Shown piece by piece: positions 53,987-63,392 of a stretch of DNA of 64,000 nucleotides (position 1 is the first letter of the stretch; each line of letters begins with the position of its first letter). Made by a program: the position numbers and the translations under genes. Source of the stretch: SZUA-442 sp963759175 (lineage in GTDB: Bacteria > Actinomycetota > Acidimicrobiia > Spongiisociales > UBA5794); contig CAVWXP010000017.1 of NCBI GenBank assembly GCA_963759175.1, positions 62,001 to 126,000 on the forward strand, written 5' to 3'. The notes below the pieces were generated by a model that did not search any database, was not told the origin of the DNA, and was given only the letters and a program-made list of their open reading frames with translations.

Positions 53987-55402
53987 ATGAAGCTCCGCAT
54001 CCCACGCCCACGCCAGTTCGGTTCGATCGTCCGCGATCTTCCGCGCCGCGACCCCGATGAGGCCGAGGCATACCTCGACACCCACCAGGAAGCGTGGGAG
54101 GAGTTGGCGGAGCGCAACCCGCATGACGCCGCCGACATCCTCGAGGCCATCGATGAGGAGGGGGCTGCGGATCTCCTGGCCGACCTCGACGCCGGAGATG
54201 CCGCCGACGTCCTCGACGAGATGCGACCCGAAGCTGCCGCCGACGTACTCCAGGAAATGGGCGTCGACCGCGCGGCGGAATTCATCGCTGCCATGGAGAC
54301 CGACCAGGCCGCCGACCTGATCGGAGCCCTCGATCCCGACGAACGAACGGCCGTGCTGCACGCCCTCGACCCCCACACGGCGACGCAGATCGAACAGCTC
54401 CTGATCTACGCGGCCGACACCGCCGGCGGCATGATGACCACCGATATCGCGGTGCTCCCGGTCGGGTTGACCGCCGGCGAGGCGATCGAGTCGCTCCGCA
54501 GGCTGCACGACGAGTTGGGTTCGAACCTCCTGTACGTCTACGTCGTCGACGAGGAGGACCGCCTCCTCGGCGTGGTGTCGTTCCGCGATCTCGTGTTCGC
54601 ACGGCCCGGAGTCGGCTTGGACGACGTCATGGAACCCCACGTCGTCAGCGTGGCCGCCGACACGGATCGCGAGCAGGTCTCCGAACTCGTGCAGCGGTAC
54701 CGCCTGATCGCGATACCCGTCGTCGACGCGCACCAACGGCTCATCGGCATGGTGAAGGTCGCAGAGGCCCTCGAGGCCATCCAAGCCGAAGCCGGCGAGG
54801 ACATCGCCGTCATGGTGGGTGCCGGTGAGGAGGAGACCGTGTTCACCCCGGTCTCCCGCTCGGTACGCCGGCGGCTGCCGTGGATCGGCTTCAACCTCGT
54901 GATCGGCGTGCTCATCGCGGCCTTCATCTCGCAGTTCGAATCAACCCTGACGACCTACGCCGTCCTCGCCGCGTACATGCCACTCGTGGCGCTCCTGTCC
55001 GGCAACTCCGGGGCCCAGAGCCTCGCCGTCATCATCCGGTCGATGGCGGTCGGCGAACTCCCCAGGGGACGGGCGTGGCGGGCCATCCGGCGCGAGGTCG
55101 CCGTCGGGGTGATCGATGGCCTCGTGATCGCATCCATCGCCGCCGCCACGGCGGCCGCGACGGTGGGCCTGTTCCAGGACGCCACATCGCCGACCATCGA
55201 CCCCCTCGAACTGGCAACGATCATCTTCGTGTCAGTGTGGGTCGCGTTCCTATTCGCCGGTTTCGTCGGCGCCGGGATCCCGGTCGCCCTCCGCCGCATG
55301 GGTCAGGATCCGGCGTTGGCCTCGAACATCTTCTTGACCCTCACCACGGATCTGGTCGGCATGGGCGGGTTCCTCATCACGGCGACCCTGCTGCTGACCT
55401 GA
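53987..55402 (+). CDS. mgtE: Magnesium transporter MgtE
   Basis: A 471-residue MgtE: the N-terminal superhelical domain (repeats like NPHDAADILEAIDEEGAADLL), two CBS domains (TTDIAVLPVGLTAGEAIESL, VVSFRDLVFARPG, LIAIPVVDAHQRLIGMVKV) and five C-terminal helices from about residue 305 with LVALLSGNSGAQSLAVIIR, the pore motif. It imports Mg2+ under CBS-domain gating. A TAGGCT ends 9 nt before the ATG; if that promoter is used, the upstream structured RNA would not be in its leader. Confidence 0.95.
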   Translation: MKLRIPRPRQFGSIVRDLPRRDPDEAEAYLDTHQEAWEELAERNPHDAADILEAIDEEGAADLLADLDAGDAADVLDEMRPEAAADVLQEMGVDRAAEFIAAMETDQAADLIGALDPDERTAVLHALDPHTATQIEQLLIYAADTAGGMMTTDIAVLPVGLTAGEAIESLRRLHDELGSNLLYVYVVDEEDRLLGVVSFRDLVFARPGVGLDDVMEPHVVSVAADTDREQVSELVQRYRLIAIPVVDAHQRLIGMVKVAEALEAIQAEAGEDIAVMVGAGEEETVFTPVSRSVRRRLPWIGFNLVIGVLIAAFISQFESTLTTYAVLAAYMPLVALLSGNSGAQSLAVIIRSMAVGELPRGRAWRAIRREVAVGVIDGLVIASIAAATAAATVGLFQDATSPTIDPLELATIIFVSVWVAFLFAGFVGAGIPVALRRMGQDPALASNIFLTLTTDLVGMGGFLITATLLLT

Positions 55403-55912
55403 TCAGCTACCGAGCACGGCCGTTCCGCTCGCAGCGAACGGGCCGAGGTACACGATCCGGAAGCCGTTCTCGAGGCGAGCCAGGTAGTGCTCCGATGGAG
55501 CGGGGGTCTCCGTCGTCGACGTGTCCGATGCAGCGACGGCATTGGCGGCAGCTGCATCGTCGACGACGTGGAGCGTTGCGATGGGCGGGAAGAGCTCCAC
55601 GACTTCGGCGATCAGGTCGTACAGGTCGAGATCGGTGAGCGTGTCATACGACGAGGGATCGAGCAACACGACCACCTCGTCGCCGGGACCTTCGGTCGGA
55701 ACGCGCTCGACGATCCGGTATGCAGGCGGGGAGAGCTGGGAGATGGGCGGCAACGTCGTCGACGGCGACGTCGTCGACGTGGTCGTCGATGGAAGCGTGG
55801 TCACGACCACGGGTTCGGCGATCGTCGTAGCGGTGTCTGCCGATGACGAGCACCCAGCGGCCACGGTGAGAAGCACCGTGGCCAGCACGACCATCGTCGG
55901 CCTTCGGTTCAT
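55403..55912 (-). CDS. Lipoprotein with Thr-rich linker, unknown function
   Basis: A 169-residue protein with a lipobox (TVAAGCSS), a Thr/Ser/Pro-rich linker (STTTSTTSPSTTLPP) and a small domain with LDLYDLIAEVVELFPPIATLHVVDD. Its end LENGFRIVYLGPFAASGTAVLG recalls LytR C-terminal-type secreted domains only weakly. It abuts mgtE tail to tail and overlaps the next upstream gene by 4 bp. Confidence 0.7.
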   Translation of the reverse strand: MNRRPTMVVLATVLLTVAAGCSSSADTATTIAEPVVVTTLPSTTTSTTSPSTTLPPISQLSPPAYRIVERVPTEGPGDEVVVLLDPSSYDTLTDLDLYDLIAEVVELFPPIATLHVVDDAAAANAVAASDTSTTETPAPSEHYLARLENGFRIVYLGPFAASGTAVLGS

Positions 55913-56349
55913 GATCCGATGCTACCTCGCGGAGATCGCCACGTCGGATCATCGCGCCACGTCGTGTAGTCGATGCCGTCGAGGAACGGCTGGTGCATCA
56001 CCACGGGGAACAGCGCTGCAGCAAACGTGAACGAAGCCTCGTCGCCATCACGATCGAGCAGATGGAGCGCGAGGTCGAGTTGCGGCCGCCAGGCCCTGGC
56101 TCCGAGGGCGATGTCGACCCGCGACCTCCAGTCGTCGGCCGCCGCCGCAGGATCGTCATCGGATCCCCAGAACGCAGCGATCCTACGAGCAGCGTTGACG
56201 ATCCGGCGCAGGTACCGTGCCACCTCCTTGTCGAGGTCAGCGGTGGCCAGTGCGGACTCGCTCCAGTCGGCGAAGGCCTGGTCGGTCCATCGGTGGGGTT
56301 CCGTGGCGCAACCGGCGTACAACGCGTCGACGTCCTCGAGAACCGTCAA
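55909..56349 (-). CDS. Conserved hypothetical protein
   Basis: A 146-residue, mainly helical soluble protein: DLDKEVARYLRRIVNAARRIAAFW, WRSRVDIALGARAWRPQLDLAL, FAAALFPVVMHQPFLDGIDY. No motif or family is recognised. ATGA-type overlaps on both sides place it in one transcription unit with the aminotransferase and NadE genes upstream and the lipoprotein downstream. Confidence 0.7.
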   Translation of the reverse strand: MTVLEDVDALYAGCATEPHRWTDQAFADWSESALATADLDKEVARYLRRIVNAARRIAAFWGSDDDPAAAADDWRSRVDIALGARAWRPQLDLALHLLDRDGDEASFTFAAALFPVVMHQPFLDGIDYTTWRDDPTWRSPRGSIGS

Positions 56350-57185
56350 CCGGTCTCCCTCGTCACGAGCTCCCGGAATCCGTTGCGCAGGGCGTGCACG
56401 ACAGGACCGCGGTCGAAGGTCGCGCCGCCGACGGCCGTGACGGGGAGCACCTCACGCACGGTCGACATGATGAAGACCTCGTCGGCGGCGATGAGGTCGT
56501 CGCGGAAGAAGCGTTCCTCGCGAACGGGGATGCCCAATGATGCTGCGACCTCGATCGTCGCCTCCCTCGTGATCGATGCGAGGATGTGGCTGTCGAGGGC
56601 CGGAGTGCACATGGCACCGTCACGAACCCACCCGATCGAGAACGTGGGGCCCTCCAGCACGACATCGCCTGAGCCTACGAGGGCTGCGTCGTCGAAACCG
56701 TTGCTGCGGGCCTTGATGGTCGCCGCCAGGTTCGGTCCGTAGGACATGGTCTTGGCCCCGGTCAATTCCGAGGTTCGACCGTCTGCGTGCCATGGCGCAT
56801 CGAGGAGGTCGAGGCGCACGGTCTCGGGGATCTCCGGAAGGGGTTCGAGGAAGACGACGACGGCGTTGTCGGTCCCGGGTCGTCTCGGGTCGGTGCCGCC
56901 GGTCACGTACAAGCGCAGCACCCCGTCACCGGGGGCGGAGGCTCGCAGACACCAGCCAACGAGTTGATCGCGGGACGGGAGGCCGATGTGGAGGTTCAAT
57001 GCGCTCGCGTCGAGCCGGTCGAGATGGCCGGCGAGCCGGAACGGGATACCGCTGTACGATCGCATCGCCTCGAAGCAGCCGTACCCGCGCTGGAATCCGA
57101 TGTCGAACACGCTGACACTCGCCGTGTCCGGTTCGTGGGGATCCCCGTTGATGATGACGGGACCAAGGGATCGTCCTGCCATCAC
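56346..57185 (-). CDS. Class IV pyridoxal-phosphate aminotransferase
   Basis: A 279-residue fold-type IV enzyme: SVSVFDIGFQRGYGCFEAMRS at the start, Arg/Lys positions RLAGHLDRLDAS, the PLP Lys in TGAKTMSYGPNLAA, and ITREATIEVAASLGIPV with EVFIMSTVREVLPV closing the site. It could be a branched-chain aminotransferase, D-amino-acid aminotransferase or aminodeoxychorismate lyase; the sequence does not decide. The start overlaps the nadE stop. Confidence 0.88.
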   Translation of the reverse strand: MMAGRSLGPVIINGDPHEPDTASVSVFDIGFQRGYGCFEAMRSYSGIPFRLAGHLDRLDASALNLHIGLPSRDQLVGWCLRASAPGDGVLRLYVTGGTDPRRPGTDNAVVVFLEPLPEIPETVRLDLLDAPWHADGRTSELTGAKTMSYGPNLAATIKARSNGFDDAALVGSGDVVLEGPTFSIGWVRDGAMCTPALDSHILASITREATIEVAASLGIPVREERFFRDDLIAADEVFIMSTVREVLPVTAVGGATFDRGPVVHALRNGFRELVTRETG

Positions 57186-58882
57186 CGGAACCTGTTCGTG
57201 ATCGGGAGTCGGCGATCCCTTCCGAAGGCCTTGAGGGTGATCTTGACGCCTGGTGCGGCCTGCCGTCGCTTGTATTCGTTGCGATCGACCATCGAGGCCA
57301 CCTCACGTGCGAGGTCGGCGTCCATGCCTGCAGCCGCCATCTGGTCGGCCGTCATGTCGAGTTCGATGTACCGCATCAAGATGTCGTCGAGGGTCGCGTA
57401 GGGAGGCAGTGAATCGGAGTCACGCTGATCGGGCCTGAGCTCTGCGGAGGGCTCCTTGGCGATGATGGCGTGGGGGATGACGTCGCTGCGGGTGTTGCGC
57501 CATCTGGCCAGGTCGTAGACCATCGTCTTGTAGACGTCCTTGAGCACGGCGTATCCACCCGCCATGTCGCCGTAGAGGGTTGCGTACCCGACCGCCATCT
57601 CGGACTTGTTCCCCGTCGCCACGACCATGCCGCCGTGCTTGTTCGCGATACCCATCAGGATCGTGCCCCGGATCCGCGACTGCAGGTTCTCCTCCGCGAC
57701 GTTCGCAGGCGCATCGGCGAACACGGGAGCCAAGGCTTCGAGGAACCCGGTGAACAGGGAGTCGATCGGGATCTCGTCGATCCGGATGCCCAGCCGTTCC
57801 GCGAGATCGATCGAATCATCGACGGATCCGCGCGACGAGTACCTCGCCGGCATGGTCACGCCGTGGACCGCCTCGGGGCCGATGGCGTCGGCAGCGATCG
57901 TCGCCGTGAGTGCCGAATCGATGCCGCCCGACAGCCCAATGACCACCTCGGAGAAACCGTTCTTCCGGACGTAGTCGCCGAGTCCCGTGCACAAGGCGAG
58001 GTACACCTCCTCGAGGTCGTCGAGCTCCGGGGCGATGTAGGGATCTGGTATCGGCATTCGTGGGGGGCTGGGACCGCTCACCTCCACCACCGGGAGCAGC
58101 GGATGAGGTTGCCTTCCGAGTGGTATGTCGACGATGAACATGGCCTCACGGAACTCCGCCGACCGTGCGAGCGTCCCGTTCGGACCCATCACGACGGATC
58201 CGCCATCGAACACCAATTCGTCCTGGCCACCCACGCAATTGACGTACACGACCGGGCATTGCGTCGCTCTGGCCCGCTCAGCAAGCATCGCCAGGCGTTC
58301 GGCACGTTTGAACAGGTGGTACGGGGACCCGTTGATGTTGAGCAACACCTCGGCCCCGCCGACGGCCTGCCCGGTCGGTGGTCCATCCTCGTCCCAGATG
58401 TCCTCGCACACCGAGATGCCGCACAGGACTCCTCCGATCGTGTGGAGCCGCATCGGCGTTCGACCCTCGGCGAAGTACCTGGCTTCGTCGAAGACGCCGT
58501 AGTTCGGCAGGAGGGTCTTGTGATAGACGTCGACGACGCGTCCACCTGCGAGAACTGCGGCTGCGTTCGCGACTCTGCGTTCGAGGGCGTCGTCGTCCTT
58601 CCGCCCTGCCTCGAGCCGATCGACGAAACCGACCACCACCACCGTGTCGGTCGTCTGCGACGCGACACGTTCGAGGGCCGCGATGTTGGCATCGACGAAG
58701 CCCTGCCGAAGGACGAGATCCTCAGGTGGATACCCCGACACGGCAAGCTCCGGCAGGACGAGGACATCGGCGTCACGCTCCGCGGCCCACGAGAGCGCCG
58801 CGAGGATCCTGTCCTCGTTTCCCACGATGTCACCCACCGTGAAGTCGAGCTGCGCACCAGCCACACGAAGCGACCGCGTCAC
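57182..58882 (-). CDS. nadE: Glutamine-dependent NAD+ synthetase
   Basis: A 566-residue two-domain enzyme. The N-terminal nitrilase domain has Glu in LVLPELAVSGYPPEDL, Lys in YHKTLLPNYGVFDE and Cys in GISVCEDIWDEDGP. The C-terminal synthetase has the PP-loop GLSGGIDSALTATIA near residue 320 and ATGNKSEMAVGY. It amidates NaAD to NAD+. GTG at 58882 overlaps the stop of the GCS2 gene (GTGA). Confidence 0.95.
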   Translation of the reverse strand: MTRSLRVAGAQLDFTVGDIVGNEDRILAALSWAAERDADVLVLPELAVSGYPPEDLVLRQGFVDANIAALERVASQTTDTVVVVGFVDRLEAGRKDDDALERRVANAAAVLAGGRVVDVYHKTLLPNYGVFDEARYFAEGRTPMRLHTIGGVLCGISVCEDIWDEDGPPTGQAVGGAEVLLNINGSPYHLFKRAERLAMLAERARATQCPVVYVNCVGGQDELVFDGGSVVMGPNGTLARSAEFREAMFIVDIPLGRQPHPLLPVVEVSGPSPPRMPIPDPYIAPELDDLEEVYLALCTGLGDYVRKNGFSEVVIGLSGGIDSALTATIAADAIGPEAVHGVTMPARYSSRGSVDDSIDLAERLGIRIDEIPIDSLFTGFLEALAPVFADAPANVAEENLQSRIRGTILMGIANKHGGMVVATGNKSEMAVGYATLYGDMAGGYAVLKDVYKTMVYDLARWRNTRSDVIPHAIIAKEPSAELRPDQRDSDSLPPYATLDDILMRYIELDMTADQMAAAGMDADLAREVASMVDRNEYKRRQAAPGVKITLKAFGRDRRLPITNRFR

Positions 58883-60015
58883 AAACCCTCCGTGGTCTCG
58901 GCGATGAGGTGGTCGACCACGTCGCGCAGGGCCTCTTCCTGGTCCGCCCCACACGCGATCGACTCGTGGTACACCGCGAGTTGACGGTCAGAGCTGGTCC
59001 CGTACGCGGCGATGTCCCGTATGCGCATCACGTGGTCGAGCGATCCGAGCGACGCAGCGGCATCCCCGACCAGGTCGACCAATTCGTCGGCGAGTTGGGT
59101 CATTGGGACGAGGCGACCCAGCCCGAAGTCGATGAGCGACTCCTCGACCCCGTACCGCTGCGCACGCCAATTGTTCTCGGCGATCAGCATCCTCGAGTAC
59201 ACCCGCCACCGCTGGTTCTTCATGCGCCGCTCGTAGAGCATCGCGAGCAGCGCCTGGTACAGGGCCGCGATCGCGATCGCATCCTCGTAGCGCGTGCAAA
59301 TGTCCGAGGATCGCATCTCGAGGGTCGGATAGCGGGCGGACGGCCTGATATCCCACCACAGCTTCGTCGAGTCCTCGATGACCCCGGTCCTCACGAGGAC
59401 ATCGACGTGTCGCTGGTACTCGGACCAGTCGTTGAACTCATCAGGGATTCCGGTTCTCGGGAGTGCCCGGAACACTGCGGGGCGATAGCTCTTGAGTCCC
59501 GTGTTGTCACCATGCCAGAACGGGCTCGAACCCGACAGGGCCAGGATGTGCGGTAGGAAGTACGAGACCTGGTTCATCAGGTCGATCCTGAGGTCCTGGT
59601 CGCCGACCTCGACATGGACATGCATGCCGCAGATGAGCAGGCGGCGAACGACGCCCTGGAGTGCCTGGTCGAGGAGTCGATATCGCTCCTTGTCGGTGAA
59701 CTGTTGGTCCCCCCACATGGCGAACGGGTGGGTCGAAGCCGAGATGATCGCCATGCCGTGTTCACTGACGACGTCGCTCACGAAGCGGCGCATGACGGCG
59801 AGGTACTCGGACAGTTCCGTCACGTTCTTCGAGACGGGCGTGCCTATCTCGATCTGGCTTCGGATGAACTCCGGGCTGGTCATGCCGACGGGGGGCGCCT
59901 CGAGGGCCTTCCGGACGGCATCCGGCAGATCAGGAACCAGGTTCCTCGTTTCGCGGTCGACGACGAAGTACTCCTCCTCGACACCGATGGTGAGCGTCGG
60001 CTCGTCTGGGACCAT
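58879..60015 (-). CDS. Glutamate-cysteine ligase type 2 / YbdK-family carboxylate-amine ligase
   Basis: A 378-residue GCS2-family protein: LTIGVEEEYFVVDRETRNLVPD, IRSQIEIGTPVSKNV, CGMHVHVEVGDQDL and RPSARYPTLEMRSSDIC. Members ligate glutamate to cysteine or another amine; in actinobacteria the family includes EgtA-like and uncharacterised ligases. ATG at 60015 with GGAGG about 6 nt upstream and a TACGCT -10 further up. First gene of the five-gene unit with nadE, the aminotransferase and two downstream genes. Confidence 0.88.
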   Translation of the reverse strand: MVPDEPTLTIGVEEEYFVVDRETRNLVPDLPDAVRKALEAPPVGMTSPEFIRSQIEIGTPVSKNVTELSEYLAVMRRFVSDVVSEHGMAIISASTHPFAMWGDQQFTDKERYRLLDQALQGVVRRLLICGMHVHVEVGDQDLRIDLMNQVSYFLPHILALSGSSPFWHGDNTGLKSYRPAVFRALPRTGIPDEFNDWSEYQRHVDVLVRTGVIEDSTKLWWDIRPSARYPTLEMRSSDICTRYEDAIAIAALYQALLAMLYERRMKNQRWRVYSRMLIAENNWRAQRYGVEESLIDFGLGRLVPMTQLADELVDLVGDAAASLGSLDHVMRIRDIAAYGTSSDRQLAVYHESIACGADQEEALRDVVDHLIAETTEGL

Positions 60016-60055
60016 GTCGACCTCCGGCCCGCAGCGTAGACCATTGGACCGCCCC

Positions 60056-61078
60056 TCAGGGCATGACGAGCAGTCCCTCGGCCTCGAGCGCCATCCGGAG
60101 CGCGCCCTCCTCGCCTGGCCGCACGGCCAGCGTGAGGACGCCGCCGCCTCCGTGGGGTGCGTGGCGCATCTGGATGTCGCGAATGTCGACGCCCGACGCC
60201 TCGAACGCATGCCCGGCCTTTGCGAGCTCTCCCGGTTTGTCGGCGAGCGCTACCCGCACCTGCGCCACGGGTGATCCGAGCATCGCCCGGGTGGCTCGGG
60301 AGGCCGCGAGGTGCTGGGACAGGGCATCGTCGTCGGAGAGGATCGCCGCTTCGAGGACGGACAGCCGGTCACGCAGCGCGGTGATGGCGTGGAGGACGGC
60401 GTCGTCGTTCGCCTTGAGGATCTCGACCCAAGCGAGTGGGTCGGACGCACCCACCCGAGTGAGGTCCCGAAAGCTGCCCGCAGCGAGGGTCAGCGAGGCG
60501 GGATCGTCAGCCGCAGAAGCGAGGAGTCCACTGGCGACCAGCTGGGGTAGATGGCTCACGAGCGCGACTGCCCGGTCATGGGCGGTCGCCGTCATGGTCA
60601 CCGGACGGGCACCGAGGCTCGTGATCACGTCAACCACCAGGCGGGTCGCGTCGGCATCTGCCCCCTCGACGACGACCCACGTGGCCCCGTGGAACAGCGC
60701 GGCCGTCGCTGCGTCGGGACCGGAGGTTTCGCGCCCCGCCATCGGGTGGGTCGCAACGAACCGCGGCAGATGCCCTGCAGCATCGACCACGACCTGTTTC
60801 ACGCCTGCGACGTCCATCACGACGACATCGGTTTCGAGTCCCGCGACCATCCGGATGGTTGCGCTGGGCGGCGCGGCGACGACCACGAGGTCGGCACCAT
60901 CGAGGGCTTGGTCGATGGTGTCGACGGCCACGTTGATGAGCCTCAGTTCCCGCGCACGATCGGCGACGGCCGGGTTTGCGTCGTAGCCGACGACCCGCCA
61001 ACCGACGCGACCCAAGCCGGCCGCGATCGAGCCACCGATCAAGCCGACTCCGAGTATCGCTGCTGTGCGCTCAGGCAC
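60056..61078 (-). CDS. tyrA: Prephenate dehydrogenase with C-terminal ACT domain
   Basis: A 340-residue TyrA: NAD fold AAILGVGLIGGSIAAGLGRVGW, DVAGVKQVVVDA, ATHPMAGRETSGPDAA (catalytic His region) and ALVSHLPQLVASGL. An ACT domain (QVRVALADKPGELAKAGHAF, then GVDIRDIQMRHA) occupies the last 75 residues and would mediate Tyr feedback. GTG start with GAGGAGG upstream. Confidence 0.93.
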   Translation of the reverse strand: MPERTAAILGVGLIGGSIAAGLGRVGWRVVGYDANPAVADRARELRLINVAVDTIDQALDGADLVVVAAPPSATIRMVAGLETDVVVMDVAGVKQVVVDAAGHLPRFVATHPMAGRETSGPDAATAALFHGATWVVVEGADADATRLVVDVITSLGARPVTMTATAHDRAVALVSHLPQLVASGLLASAADDPASLTLAAGSFRDLTRVGASDPLAWVEILKANDDAVLHAITALRDRLSVLEAAILSDDDALSQHLAASRATRAMLGSPVAQVRVALADKPGELAKAGHAFEASGVDIRDIQMRHAPHGGGGVLTLAVRPGEEGALRMALEAEGLLVMP

Positions 61079-61181
61079 GGATCCTCCTCGATGGCGACTC
61101 CACGTTCCGCAGGCTAGGTGGCGTCGATGGCCGGGATTGCCTCATGATCATGCCTGCCGATGCACTCCTACCCTCAATCAC

Positions 61182-62117
61182 ATGAAGCGCGTCTTCGTCA
61201 CGGGTGCAAGTAGTTGGACGGGCGGCCAACTGGTGCGTCGTCTCGCTGTCCGCGACGACCTCGTGGTCTTCGCCGTCGATGACCGCCCACCGCGGGTCGA
61301 GTTCGATGCGGACTTCCGTCACATCGACCTCGACCGCCTCGCCCTGGCGCGGTACGTGCTCGAGGTCGAGCCGGACGTCGTCATCCACCTCCAGTCCGTG
61401 CATCGCACCACCAAGGAAGGTCGCTCCAACGAGTCGGAGGACCGCATCATCGGCGCCCTTGCGCTGTTCGGGGCCATCGAACGTGTCGGTTCGGTGTCGA
61501 GCGTCGTGGTCAAGTCGGACACCGCGATCTACGGATCCAACCCCCGCAACCCCTCCGTGATGTCCGAGACGACGCGTTCACAGGGCAGACCGAGCCGCTA
61601 CCAGCGGGACCTCACCGAGATGGAGCGCTTCGTCGCCGACTTGAGCGAGCGGTACCCAGGGATCACGTTCACCACGCTGCGCCTCGCTCCGGTGTTCGGT
61701 CCCAAGGTCGGCAACCCGTTGAGTCGCTACCTCACCTTGCCTGTCGTCCCCACCCTGTGGGGTTTCGATCCGCGCCTCCAGTTCACCGACGAGCGCGATG
61801 CCGTAACGGCCTTCGAGCACGTCCTCGACCATCCGGTCTCGGGTACGTTCAACGTCGCCGGCGAAGGCCAGATGTTCCTTTCGCGGATCCTTCGACTGGG
61901 TCGAAGGGCGCCACAGCCGCTGCCGGGAAGGTTGTTCGACACCGGGTTGCGCACACTGCGACGCACGGGCTTGGTGATTCCCGACCACCTGAGCGGCCTC
62001 CTCAAGCACGGAAGGGTGACCGACACGACGCGCATGCGAACGGATCTCGGATTCGTCCCTGCCCACACGTGTCGCCAGACCGTCCTCAACGCCTACAAGC
62101 GGGGGGCGGCGCCATGA
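61182..62117 (+). CDS. NAD-dependent epimerase/dehydratase family protein
   Basis: A 311-residue extended SDR: VFVTGASSWTGGQLVRRLA binds NAD, the active-site Tyr/Lys motif is PSRYQRDLTEME (YxxxL rather than YxxxK), and a C-terminal substrate region follows. The altered catalytic dyad suggests a non-classical member. Neighbouring acyltransferase overlap (ATGA) indicates a two-gene unit for lipid or envelope metabolism. TACCCT ends 7 nt before the ATG. Confidence 0.82.
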   Translation: MKRVFVTGASSWTGGQLVRRLAVRDDLVVFAVDDRPPRVEFDADFRHIDLDRLALARYVLEVEPDVVIHLQSVHRTTKEGRSNESEDRIIGALALFGAIERVGSVSSVVVKSDTAIYGSNPRNPSVMSETTRSQGRPSRYQRDLTEMERFVADLSERYPGITFTTLRLAPVFGPKVGNPLSRYLTLPVVPTLWGFDPRLQFTDERDAVTAFEHVLDHPVSGTFNVAGEGQMFLSRILRLGRRAPQPLPGRLFDTGLRTLRRTGLVIPDHLSGLLKHGRVTDTTRMRTDLGFVPAHTCRQTVLNAYKRGAAP

Positions 62118-63334
62118 CACGCGACGAGCTCACGGCACAGACCAAGGCCCAGCTCCTGGGTCTCGCGAGGGCGGCCGACATCCGGGGTCGATCGACCATG
62201 ACGAAAGCAGAGTTGGTCGATGCCCTCGCGGCCGATGAACCCGTCGATGACGCTGGAAGGACCGTCGTGGCCGAGGTCGCCGAGGGCTTCTCCGCCATCC
62301 AGATCCCCGGCATCTCGTCGGAGGACCGCGCCGAGGCACGCGAGCGCCGCCAGATCCTCCATGAGCGCCTCGCTGCCCTCGTCGACACGACGAGGCACTG
62401 TCCGTGGCGGAGCATCGAGGGACATCCGTGCGGACTGCCCCTCGTCGTGGGCACGGAACGGTGTGGCCTCCACGGTGACGGCTCGATCGCCGATGTGTCG
62501 ATCCCGCTGACGGGAACGCTGGGTTTCAGCGCATGGCCATCACTGTGGCGCCACCTCACCCTCGCAACCTACGACGTGGATGCGTTCGGACTCGATCCGG
62601 TCGTCGCCGAGATGGTGTGGCATGTCCTCAACGGGGTGTTCTACGACTACTTCCGGGTGGAGGTCGAGGGTATCGAGCACGTTCCGACGGACGGACCCGG
62701 TGTCCTCGTCGCCAATCACGGCGGTGCCGCGCTCCCCTACGACGCCGCCATGTTGGCCCTCGCGGTCATGAATGAGGCGTCCGTGCCTCGGCGCGTTCGT
62801 GTCGTCGGTACGGAGATCTTCAATATGTTGCCGACCGTGTCCCATCTCTATCGCAAGGTGGGGGCGGCATACGCTGCGAGGGACGACGCTCGAGAGATCC
62901 TTCGTCGCGGCCACCTCCTCGGTGTGTTCCCGGAGGGCGAGCACGGCTTCATGAAGCCCGTGTGGGAGGCATACCGGGTCGGCAGGCTCGGACGAGGGGG
63001 CTTCGCCGAGATCGCCCAGGAAGCCGGCGCACCGATCGTGCCGGTCGCCATCATCGGCTCCGAGGAGGTGCATCCGGCGGTGATGACCTCCAAGCGGCTC
63101 GCCAGACTGGTGCGCATCTTCTTCCCCGACCAGCGGGTCGACGAGATCGCCGTGTCCCTCAACCCCATTCCCCTCCCGGTGCGATGGAAGATCCGGTTCC
63201 TCGAACCCATTGCGGCGAGCGCGCACCCCGACGACGTCGATGCACTCGACATGCTCGAGCGATCCGAGGACGTTCGCCGCAGCATCCAATACGCCCTCGA
63301 CGACATGCTGGCAGGCCGCCGAACGGCGTTCTGA
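62114..63334 (+). CDS. Lysophospholipid acyltransferase-like protein with Rho-N/SAP-like and zinc-cluster N-terminus
   Basis: A 406-residue protein. Residues 1-42 (LTAQTKAQLLGLARAADI, then STMTKAELVDAL) look like a Rho-N/SAP helical module. C96, C106, C117 and H120 form a possible zinc site. About 185 onward is a PlsC-type acyltransferase with VLVANHGGAALPYDAAML (His-x7-Asp spacing, not HX4D), GVFPEGEHGFMKP and APIVPVAIIG. It probably acylates a lipid precursor; the N-terminal modules are unusual for this family. Co-translated with the epimerase gene. Confidence 0.85.
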   Translation: MTRDELTAQTKAQLLGLARAADIRGRSTMTKAELVDALAADEPVDDAGRTVVAEVAEGFSAIQIPGISSEDRAEARERRQILHERLAALVDTTRHCPWRSIEGHPCGLPLVVGTERCGLHGDGSIADVSIPLTGTLGFSAWPSLWRHLTLATYDVDAFGLDPVVAEMVWHVLNGVFYDYFRVEVEGIEHVPTDGPGVLVANHGGAALPYDAAMLALAVMNEASVPRRVRVVGTEIFNMLPTVSHLYRKVGAAYAARDDAREILRRGHLLGVFPEGEHGFMKPVWEAYRVGRLGRGGFAEIAQEAGAPIVPVAIIGSEEVHPAVMTSKRLARLVRIFFPDQRVDEIAVSLNPIPLPVRWKIRFLEPIAASAHPDDVDALDMLERSEDVRRSIQYALDDMLAGRRTAF

Positions 63335-63346
63335 TCGATCAGCCCC

Positions 63347-63374
63347 CATAGTGCTTGCAATTGCAAGCACTATG
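63347..63374. promoter_or_regulatory. 28-bp perfect palindrome, operator of the XRE regulator
   Basis: CATAGTGCTTGCAA followed by its exact reverse complement. The left half contains a TTGCAA -35 (63355-63360); with a 17-bp spacer a TATCCT -10 follows at 63378-63383. The ATG is 9 nt after that -10, so the message is leaderless and the palindrome blocks the promoter. Confidence 0.8.
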
Positions 63375-63392
63375 CTGTATCCTGCAAGTCGT

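Noticed and set aside
57470..58984. A 500-residue plus-strand protein opposite nadE
   Set aside because: It is the reverse-strand reading of the well-supported nadE gene, with composition typical of high-GC antisense frames and no recognisable motif. The same was seen opposite sqr, DUF1641, fadD and the kinase at 46687.
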